Below are positions 56,214 to 64,000 of a stretch of DNA of 64,000 bases, piece by piece. How positions within the stretch are numbered: the first letter of the stretch is position 1; every line of letters begins with the position of its first letter. Source of the DNA: Tetrapyrgos nigripes (lineage: Eukaryota; Basidiomycota; Agaricomycetes; Agaricales; Campanellaceae); the NCBI GenBank assembly GCA_013368315.1, contig JAACJM010000049.1, forward strand, positions 124,001 to 188,000, in the 5' to 3' direction. A program made the position numbers and the translations under genes. A model generated the notes under the pieces. The model had not been told where the DNA came from. It worked only from the letters and a program-made list of their open reading frames with translations, and made no database searches.

Positions 56214-56638
56214 TTACAGTGGGCAGGCACCCGTTAGGCCTTTGTGACAGCTGAAATACGCATTCGAGTGAGCTATAGATCCAGTGATTTGTGACTTTGA
56301 CTTACATTCCACCTTCCTCAGTGACTGGGCCACAGCACCGATATCCTTCGGGACCTAGCAAATACGCATACTGTCATTATCTAAGTGAGGAACGTTTCAG
56401 AATGTCAGTACGAACAGGGATGGGTCTGGGGCACAAAACAATTATCAGTACGAAATAATCCTAGAAGAACGAACTGCTCACAGCGTTACAGTCTGGGATT
56501 TTGCGAGAGGAAGAAAAGGTAAGTACCGGGAATTGAGTGAAGGAGGCTAGAGAATTACGAACTTATTATTTGGCCTTGAACGGTGGCTGAAAAAGCAAGC
56601 AAAAGGGTGCAAATTACAATGGAGGTCTTGTAGAACAT
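56214..56638 (-). CDS. Small secreted cysteine-rich protein SSP-C
   Basis: Counterpart of SSP-B. Signal peptide MFYKTSIVICTLLLAFSATV is identical to that of SSP-B, whereas the mature peptide has changed: QGQIINCNA, then CPEGYRCCGPVTEEGG, ICHKGLTGACPL. Six cysteines, the last two seven residues apart. The start is at 56638 and the stop at 56214-56216. Microexons of 11 and 10 nt are conserved with GTGAGC and GTTCGT donors. An unchanged leader over a more variable mature part is a pattern often seen in rapidly evolving secreted peptides, though the sample is tiny. A TATAAG on the minus strand near 56702-56707 may be its TATA box. Confidence 0.78.
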
Positions 56639-57293
56639 CGCTGGGGCTGGTTTTGAGCTTGGTTGGGACTTGGGGGATGAAATGCGCTTGAAGTTCCGTA
56701 TCTTATAAACCTGAATGCCATGGCCATTAAGACATCTGGACCGATCGAGGCTATGAGGCTCCCGTACTTAAAGTGATGTTTATTCTGACATTCGAGTGCT
56801 TGGTGCCTTGCCTCCCTGTTTTGCCCGGTTACAGTCCAGTCCAGACGGCTACGCCGTGCGTTCTTTTTTTGGAACGAACATTTTGTAGCCGAACTCCAGT
56901 CCGAGACTACTTGACTTGGCGCCACCAAAAATGCTACACTCCCGAATCATGAATGTTATAAATGCCACATTCCCGGACCCGTAGTGCACTGGAGAATGCA
57001 GTACCTCTGTAAATTGAGTTCCAACAAGAATTGCTGCTAGCGATGAATCGATGATAACCCATCTATCTATCTATACTCAGCAAGAACGCCGTGTGTTGTA
57101 TGCTGCTAGTGATTCTCAATTCGACCGTCATGATCCTTATCCAAGAAAGTGATCAAAGCATTTGATTAGACAATCTGCAAACATGCAGAATATATAGACG
57201 AAGTACTATGCTCCCGCTTCTTCCAATTCCTGCTCATCTGAATCTGGCCGATGGGTTGCGGTGGCGGCTCGTCGTCGATTCGAAGGTGTCTGT
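56639..57293. other. Spacer between SSP-C and SSP-D
   Basis: No gene is supported; corresponds to 26925-27737 in the left arm, shorter by the arm-specific insertion. Confidence 0.5.
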
Positions 57294-57744
57294 TTAGAGG
57301 GGACAGAATCCGCTGTCTACGTGGCAACTACAGAGTAGAAATGGTCAATCAACGTGTCAAGAGTAAAGGAAATTTAGAGCAAAAAACACACAATCCTCCC
57401 TCCGTAGTAAAGGGGCCACAGCATATGAATCCATCGGGACCTGGTTCAGGCTATGATCAGTATTCTTGTATTAGAAGAGGACCACGGATTTTGGACGACG
57501 AACAGGGATTGGTCTGCAAGAGTCACATGGAATCCAGAACAAGTCAGTATCTCTACGCCATTCAGGATTAGGACAAGGAGCATAAACTCACATCATTGCC
57601 TGCGTTTACGTTCGACAGGGGTTATAATCAGTTTGAGGTGAAATACGAAGAGAGAGATCACGTACATTGTTGACCTGGTTGAGCGGCAACCGACAAGGCG
57701 GAGAAAAGCATAAAAGCAATAGCGAATACTGGCTTGTAGAACAT
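57294..57744 (-). CDS. Small secreted cysteine-rich protein SSP-D
   Basis: Counterpart of SSP-A. Signal peptide MFYKPVFAIAFMLFSALSVA, then a mature peptide starting near QPGQQCND and running CPDGFICCGPFTTEGG, FCHVDSGFCPL (stop 57294-57296). Differences from SSP-A are few: Ala to Asp after CN, Lys to Asp in CPxG, Leu to Phe in GPx. The 8-nt microexon (GCAATGAT) and its neighbours are kept. A TATAAATA on the minus strand (57788-57795) precedes the ATG at 57744 by about 45 bases. Role unknown, presumably extracellular. Confidence 0.8.
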
Positions 57745-59354
57745 CGTCTGGAGAACTGGGGGTTATCAAACTGCACTGTCGGTCGAATATTTATAGCCAG
57801 TAAATCAATTGGAGCGATAGTCATACAGAGTACAGCGCTCGATAATTCATATTTCAAGTCATTCTTTCCCCTAGTAGTACAGTTAGGGATCAGTACGGGT
57901 ATCTACTGCCCCTGGCCGTATGGAAGTGTTCAGGGGTCTGGACGGATTAAGCGGGGCATGTGCTGAACCTACGGGGTACTACAGACGTGTATACATACAT
58001 ACTCTGAGGCTTTTACATATTCAATTCTACTTACTTCTTCATCATGCAACTCATCATACTATACATATATATCAGTACCACATCGAGAACATGGGTGGCC
58101 TATAAAATACCCAGTGAACAAGTGTACCTACCGAATCCCAGATTGCCACAGTGGCTGAGCGTGAGCCCGCCACCGATGACGTGTTTCCAAAGCTTGACAC
58201 GTGTTGTTCAAAAAATTCTCATTCAAACTTCACACTTGAAGACGACGCTCACCATAACCAGATGGATCTCTACCGCAGTCTAACGAAGTGTGAGCTCGTC
58301 CTTCTTGGGAGTGGCTGATCCCGGGATGATGATGTACTATTAACTACCAGTAGGTACATCGGGATGCCTCTCGGACCCCTGGCGTATCGTCTCTCGGTTC
58401 TAGCCCGGCCATACACTCCTTCTCCTCCTCCTCCTCCTCGGGTTTCAAGACCACACCTCATGCATTGTACTAGATCTTTGATTGTAGCTTAGGTATCACT
58501 TCTTGGCCCCAAAGAGTTGCATCGATTACGAGTCTGACGTGTCCCAACAATTCGGTCGCAAATTATCGTTGGGGCCTCATATATGGTGGCGGCAACCGGT
58601 AACATTCAGAGTCCGAACCCAGCTCGGACCGTCTCTTGTCAAAATCTGCGTTTATACGCACCGAAGCTGCTCGACCTTTGTCTATACTTAGGCATCAACT
58701 AATCATCTTTCCCTTGGTTTTATTTTATTGGCGACACGCTAAGGACACGAAGTAATTTCATCCGGCCTAAGCACTTGAAGAAGACAATAAGACCTTATTT
58801 CTGTTGTGAAGACGGGACGAAAAGAGACCCTGAATTCACGGATGATGCCCGATGGAGAAAACTCTGTCATGAGGAAACGCCTCAAAACCATTTCTTAATC
58901 CTTTTATGCTCCGCCCATTCCTCCTCAATGAAAGCTGTCTTTGGAGATACCCTTGCTGCCTCGTTGGAGACCTTTCCATGAATCATGATTATCGGCCGGT
59001 CCGAAAGAGTTCATACGCTACTATCTTCTTTATGCCTAAGCCGAAGCTTTCACCAGCCGTTCAACAAAAGCTTATTAGACACAAAACAATCCAAAGCTCA
59101 GACATCGGACAAAGTAGACGCCTCTTGAAAAACGAAATCCTCGGCGTCCACGACGCGGTTATTAATATCAATGCGGATTACGGGTACGTTTCCTGATTTA
59201 GATAACAGAGTCTTATGTCGGGAAAGCTTATTGTCTTTTGTCTTTTTCCATTGGGCAGACAATCGTGTCTCATCTCAGATATTCTATGCGACCATCCTGC
59301 AGGGATATTAAAACCCATGTCTTTCAAAATTCCACTCGATAATTCTCCCCACCA
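57745..59354. other. Outer right arm and region upstream of the terpene synthase
   Basis: Up to 58250 this is inverted-repeat arm sequence. A plus frame near 59030-59190 (MPKPKLSPAVQQKLIRHKTI, ending at a GTACGT donor-like site) might be an exon remnant; it has no recognisable family. The rest up to 59354 is the terpene synthase promoter. Confidence 0.4.
57788..57795 (-). promoter_or_regulatory. TATA box of SSP-D
   Basis: TATAAATA on the minus strand, about 45 bases upstream of the SSP-D ATG, mirrored by the SSP-A box. Confidence 0.6.
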
Positions 59355-60576
59355 ATGGTCATGGATTCCGCCCTCGCTCTTCGTGCCACTTCCGTGGTCA
59401 CAGGCTCTTTCTCCATCCCAGATCTCCCTTCCTACTTCAAATATTCTCTCCGTAAGAATTCATACGAGCGTCAAGTCCTTTTCGAAACGAAAGGCTGGTT
59501 TTTCCAAGGCGATTTCTTCGTAAAGCCTCGTGCCTCCGACTCCTATGATCGCGACAACTTTGCCTTCCTTGCGTCAACATGCTATCCTGAAGCCGACTAC
59601 TTGCGCATTCGTGCGTGCTCCGACTTTCTCATCTTACTCTTTCATCTCGACGACATCACGGACGATATGGATACTACGGACACCGACTCAGTTGCAGAGA
59701 TTGTGATGAATACATTGAGGGACCCCTACGGTTATGATTCGCCTACCAGAGTTGGCGTTTTGATAAAGGAGTAAGTGGAGACTTGGCTTCCAAACTCGAG
59801 GGGCATACCTAATGATATTCTCTTCAAGCTTCTGGAGGCGTTTCATCCGCACAGGGTCGCCCGGTGCTCAGCGCAGATTCATCAAAGCCTTTGACTTGTA
59901 CTTCAAATCTATACATAATCAGTCTGCCTATCGTACGGCGGGCTTCGTTCCATCTCCCCATGATTATGCCACCCTTCGAAGGGATACGTCTGGGTGCATG
60001 ATGTGCTATGCATTGACCGAATGTGAGTTTCGTGCCTCCCACGTCATTCGTCCACATCGCTACAACTTTTTTCTCTGCTTTGTAGACGCGAATGATCTCC
60101 ACATTCCTGATTCTGTCATGTTGCACCCGGCCATTCGTGGCATGGAAGACGCGTCTAATGATCTCGTGTCTTTCGCAAATGTCAGTGTCATAAAAGTTAT
60201 TCTCTTTTCCCGAATCGTCATGGATATTCATATGATAACCCAGGATATCTATTCGTACAACCTCGAGCAGTCCAAAGGCGATACGCACAACATGATTGCC
60301 GTCCTTATGCATCGTGATCAAATTCCTCTTCAAGCTGCAGTTGAGCGCGTCGGTGATATCTGCAGGGATGCTATTGATCGTTATAACAAGTGGAGACGGA
60401 AGCTCCCTAGTTGGGGACCTGAGATCGATAGCGACGTCGCAAGGTACGCGGACGGATTGGCTGATTGGATGGTAGGGGTTATGCATTGGTCATTCGAAAC
60501 CGAGAGGTATTTCGGGAGACAGGCCAAGATCGTTAAGAAGGAGCAGGTTGTAAGGCTTTATCCCAGGGCAAAATGA
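59355..60576 (+). CDS. Sesquiterpene synthase (class I terpene cyclase)
   Basis: Cyclises a prenyl diphosphate, most likely farnesyl diphosphate, with Mg2+. Four exons give about 350 residues, the family's usual size. Start MVMDSALALRATSVV, then SIPDLPSYFKYSLRKNSYER, the metal-binding aspartate motif FHLDDITDD, the second motif NDLVSFANDIYSYNLEQ (NSE/DTE type, split by an intron inside AN|DIYS), and the C-terminal Arg-Tyr pair in HWSFETERYFG. The spacing matches basidiomycete cyclases of the protoilludene synthase-like kind. All catalytic residues are present, so it should be active; the product cannot be predicted. No P450 lies within 38 kb, and the nearest neighbours are SSP-D and the GATA factor. 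Introns: about 59772-59828, 60022-60085 and 60181-60249. Confidence 0.94.
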
Positions 60577-63379
60577 TCGTGCTTGGCTTCCCGGTGGCAC
60601 CGTTTTTGACGTTTCGTTCTCTTTCCTGCATGATGGTTCTTTGGAATCAATCATACGTGTTTATTCTTTTTATTCTTGATACTGTAGAGCCTTCGATTTT
60701 CTTTCGATTTGCATCTATTTCTATGATTGTGTTACGACTCCTCTTTCGATTTTCACTCCTCCGCTACTCTTTCGTTCGCTGTCTAACAGACAGATTAGCT
60801 TAGACTCCTTCGACCTTCTCGTATAGTATTATACTGTTTTGTTCTGCCTACGGAAAATTTTACACTCCGTCGTGCATCTGTGACTGTAGCATTATGAAAA
60901 AAGTAGCAGTCTCTGTAGTACAATCTATAACAACATTTGCATTCTGTTTGGTTGGAGGACGCGGTGGTACTTATCCAAGTTAGTCACAAGCTGAGGCCAT
61001 TCGCCGGAATGAGAATCACGGTGCCATGCGGCCTCCAAACCTAGCTGCGGATTGATGCGATAACTCGACCAACCGTTGCTCTTGCGTTCTCGAGATATTG
61101 CACTTGTTGTCGCGCTACACACTGGTCCAGTGAGCGTGTTCCGCAACGTCAGATGATCGTGCTACGGTGGATGTAGATAGGGGTCAGAGACTCTTCGTAC
61201 GTCTATTCGTTGTTCTTTTCTGGTCATAAGCTTTTGGCTCCCCTCAATTCCTTGCTTTTCGATTCTTCGCGAACTCGACGACTTGAGCGGGTTCTCAATG
61301 CTAATCAGAACCGGCAAATACATAGTCCCAAGTTGCCTAGCTAGACGGAGGAATCTGCGGTCAGCTCTTTCCTTATTTCAAGAGGCTTACGCTAGGGTAC
61401 AACATCCAACTTTGAGCGCAAATTCGAGGTCAACTCGTAAGGGAGGGTATGGGCTCGGACTCGACACCCGCGCCAACCGCTGCCAACTGACGAGCAAACT
61501 TCCTAAAGCGGATCATCTTTGTCACATCCGTCGGTAGGTGCCTAGTTAAGTCGCCGACGACGGGTTAGCCAAATTCGAAATGACAGAAGTAGACTGACAA
61601 TATCAAATGATGTCAGTGGCACTGTTCCTGATTCTCTCCGTTTTCCCGGTTTTGCATGATGTTGCTATTGATGGATGATGGAGAAGATGTATCAGCTAAT
61701 GATTGATTAAAAGTGGCAGGTTCGCCACAAAGGCAGCGCTTTGCGCAGTTTGACGATGTGGTCGTCAATAACCATGCACGCCTCAAATGAACCGCCAAGT
61801 GTTCATCGATTACTCCAGTGTCTGATTATGAACAGGGTATCAGTACGAGGACAGCCACTTGAAAACCGGGGATACTCAGAAGAATTAAGCACGCGAAGCG
61901 TTTGATACTTGAGGGTGTTTCATAGCATGGATTTGACCAGGGCCATGAGTTTTCAGTCGGTATTGATAGGTTAAAAGCTCACTGAACACCAGTCCTTCTG
62001 AATCTAGCAGAAACAAAATTTGAAGAATGATTCTGCCAAGCTCGCGTGTCTCGAAACATGAAAAGTTCTGAAAAAGATGACTATACGATACTGAGTACGT
62101 ACCGAGTGCGGCACCGCGCTTTCCTACTGAGATAGGATGTGGCACGAGATTACATATGTCCGTCCGCCAAACTTTGGACGTTCCCTTGGAAGTTCCCACT
62201 CTTCTGAAATTTGCCTGTGAAACATCATTCATGACCACACACATGGTGAGCCCAGACTCACTGACTTTATTCAAGTGCTCGCTCCGTCAGTCAATGGTCT
62301 AACTACAACCGACTTTTGTACTGAGATGCTATCGCGATCGTAGGACAGTTTTGGGGTAGTCGTGGTGCTACTGTACATTTTCAGAACGGACTCAGTTCGA
62401 TTCGAAGGATTGTGTAGTCTAAGCAATTGCCATTCCCCTGAGAGCACGTTCAGGGAACTTGAAGTAGTAATACATATGATTGAGCGGTTGACCACGAGGC
62501 TTTCTTGTTGACAGCTTTTCCTGCAACTTTTCCCATGCCCTTGAAACACAACACTAGCACTGATATCGACCCACTATAGTACTGGTCGTGGGTCAGAACT
62601 AATGTTTCGTTGAGATATTTCGAACCTTTTCCCGGCACCTGCTCAGCCAGCCAGAGTTGAATTTCCGCACCTCATGGGTTCTGAGTTCCCGAGTTTAGAC
62701 GATTCAAATAAACCGCGGAGATTATCATTCGGTCCTTTTGAATCGTTTTTCCTTTCTTCCTCATTTTGACATTTTACGTTTTGAACCTGATCCTATCAGG
62801 AGTCGCACAAATGCTGCGCATTCGCCGTTGAATGAGCCTCTGAGGTACTAGTGCTACTAGTATGTAGAATGGTCTTGCACCCAACTTACACCTGTCAACG
62901 GTTCGGTCCGATTAATTTTGGGATCTTCGCTATCGAAGTCGACGAAGTCAGATAAGTATCAGCTGGCATTTCTTTCAAATGGTCGTGATGTGTGATAAGA
63001 TTTAAAGACACTTCGGAGAAGATTTTTATCTACCTTCCAAAGCGCCACCGGACTTTAGAGGTTTAGGGCGTCTTCTTCCTCGCAGTAAGTAAATTTCACG
63101 GCCCAAGTGTGAGCTCGAAGAAAGGCTTGATTGAGCTCTCGGCAGCCTGGGACGGTGAAGACAGACAAGCGATCCATATGTTTCCCCAAAGCCGGCAAGC
63201 TGGCGTGAATTCAAAAGCAAAAAATCTACCTAAATAGCTGAACGAGTATAGTACATGAAGGGTATATACACATGCGTTGAAGGACTTGAGAAAAGTACAT
63301 ACGCGACTAAGATAAATAAGTATGTATAGTAGCGATTATGAGGGGCGCAAAAAAGCATAGGAAATGCGAGACAAAGAAC
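60577..63379. other. Long intergenic region with no supported gene
   Basis: Several minus-strand frames (61885-62274, 129 codons; 62271-62549; 62450-62638) follow each other closely and could be exons of a decayed or unrecognised gene (ISVLVLCFKGMGKVAGKAVN at the upstream end). Splice sites and domains are not convincing. Nothing else is recognisable. Confidence 0.4.
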
Positions 63380-64000
63380 CTAAGCCTTGGCGTGTTTTGT
63401 TCTAGGCTTAATTTTATTCCTCTTCAAACTCAAAGGCCTATCCTTTCCCCTCAGACGCGAATAAACACCACAGGCGTTACACAACTGCTCTCCCGTCTTG
63501 CTCCTTCTCCATACACTGGTGTTATGCGTATGACAATGCGAACACTCTGGTCTTCCCGCTCCTCCTTTCCCATTATCCGACTGAGAGTTCTCATCCTCGG
63601 ATTCATCATCAAGATCCGCATCGATCAGTTCTTGGGGACGGAGTTTGTTGCGTTGTTGGAGGTAGAGGCCGCAGGCATTGCAGAGGGGTTTTAGAGTCGT
63701 AGGTTCGCGTCGCCAGAGAGGTGTGGAAGTGGCCTTGCAGTGAGAGCACATCTTCGTACCCGGAGCAACGTCAACCGAGTGTCGGCGAGAGGCGTGCGAC
63801 GAGGACGTTGTACCAGAACTGGATGAAGGACGCGAACGCGAAGAGGCACGAGGGTTTGAAAGGGAAGGATGTGCGAATGAAGAGGAAGGCAAGGGCATAG
63901 AAAGTAGCGCTTGGGGAGGCGATGGTGACGGCGACAGGGAGGAAAAGGAGGACAATGGGGAACACGAGTGACTAGAATTGTTGTGGCGATGCCGAATGAT
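63380..64000 (-). CDS. GATA-type transcription factor with two zinc fingers, 5' end cut by the window edge
   Basis: Nuclear DNA-binding regulator recognising GATA sites. Two fingers: CSHCKATSTPLWRREP with LCNACGLYLQQRNKLRP, and, after an acidic linker (DADLDDESEDENSQSD), CSHCHTHNTSVWRRS with LCNACGVYSRLRGKDRP. Both are C-x2-C...C-x2-C with the TPLWRR/TSVWRR loop. The C-terminus is basic (LSLKRNKIKPRTKHAKA). The N-terminal part is Ser/Pro-rich. No ATG is present in the visible frame; it stays open through NNSSHSCSPLSSF to the right edge, so the 5' part lies outside. Two-finger GATA factors in fungi control nitrogen, iron or developmental genes; which one applies here is not clear. The linker lacks the extra cysteines of the iron-responsive type, arguing against a siderophore repressor. 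Confidence 0.9.
   Translation of the reverse strand: MIRHRHNNSSHSCSPLSSFSSLSPSPSPPQALLSMPLPSSSFAHPSLSNPRASSRSRPSSSSGTTSSSHASRRHSVDVAPGTKMCSHCKATSTPLWRREPTTLKPLCNACGLYLQQRNKLRPQELIDADLDDESEDENSQSDNGKGGAGRPECSHCHTHNTSVWRRSKTGEQLCNACGVYSRLRGKDRPLSLKRNKIKPRTKHAKA

Larger units (their letters stand above)
56107..58250 (-). repeat. Right arm of the 2.2-kb inverted repeat
   Basis: Reverse-complement copy of 25944-28269, with SSP-C and SSP-D in the same relative order as SSP-B and SSP-A. The arms share promoters, introns and flanks, with scattered substitutions; the stretch corresponding to 27416-27586 is missing. Confidence 0.85.

Noticed and set aside
61885..62638. Spliced gene made from three minus-strand frames
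   Set aside because: Neighbouring frames suggest it, but no consistent donor and acceptor set or known domain could be found.
63953..63955. Start codon of the GATA factor at 63955
   Set aside because: The codon is TTG and the frame continues open to the window edge, so the true start is outside.
1..64000. One biosynthetic gene cluster joining the P450s, terpene synthase, transporter, aldehyde dehydrogenase and hydrolase
   Set aside because: These genes are spread over 60 kb with F-box genes, receptors and repeats between them, and no shared regulatory motif was seen. Co-expression data would be needed.
1..64000. tRNA or rRNA genes and CRISPR arrays
   Set aside because: No box A/box B pair with a foldable cloverleaf and no rRNA-like or regularly spaced repeat array was found by eye; a tRNAscan run would settle the tRNA question.

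Overview
The window looks like nuclear DNA from a mushroom-forming basidiomycete (Agaricomycotina). Genes are split by many short GT-AG introns of about 50-70 bases, TATA boxes sit near several starts, and short TTAGGG-type tracts occur. The families present (DUF6534-type membrane protein, expanded P450s, F-box/LRR-like proteins, a sesquiterpene synthase with a DDxxD-type motif, an NSE motif and a C-terminal RY pair) are typical of that group. Nothing indicates a plasmid, virus or bacterium.

Layout. 1-20.9 kb: four cytochrome P450 genes and one multi-pass DUF6534-like membrane protein. P450-3 and P450-4 lie in a direct tandem duplication with a unit of about 4.9 kb. In P450-2, -3 and -4 the I-helix motif and the haem-cysteine loop are each encoded by a tiny exon (14 and 11 nt). 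P450-1 lacks these extra introns and runs off the left edge. 21.2-24.5 kb: two F-box genes, the second frameshifted by a 38-base deletion. 25-25.7 kb: a decayed Tc1/mariner-like transposase. 25.9-28.3 kb: left arm of a long inverted repeat carrying two tiny secreted cysteine-rich protein genes. 28.4-32.9 kb: a secreted protein of unknown function and an HSL-type alpha/beta hydrolase. 34-35.4 kb: a dispersed repeat copy fused to an F-box pseudogene. 36.8-38.9 kb: an MFS transporter. 39.7-41.1 and 50.6-51.8 kb: two paralogous single-pass membrane proteins. 42.8 kb: a fifth, divergent small cysteine-rich secreted protein. 44.3-47.7 kb: two more F-box genes, one with a single-base frameshift. 48.0-50.3 kb: an aldehyde dehydrogenase. 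53.5-56 kb: two uncharacterised proteins. 56.1-58.25 kb: right arm of the inverted repeat with two further small secreted proteins. 59.4-60.6 kb: a sesquiterpene synthase. 63.4 kb to the right edge: a two-finger GATA factor cut by the edge.

How the genes relate. P450s, the terpene synthase, the aldehyde dehydrogenase and the transporter are all accessory-metabolism genes, but they are spread over 60 kb, so one pathway is not established. Duplication followed by decay dominates the region: tandem P450s, at least five related F-box loci (three broken), two single-pass receptors, and five members of one small secreted cysteine-rich family, four of them in a large inverted duplication. The best candidates for undescribed biology are that secreted family, with its microexons and fixed Cys-Pro-Leu/Phe ending, and a dispersed element marked by a GTCTAACCCTAACCCTAA core.
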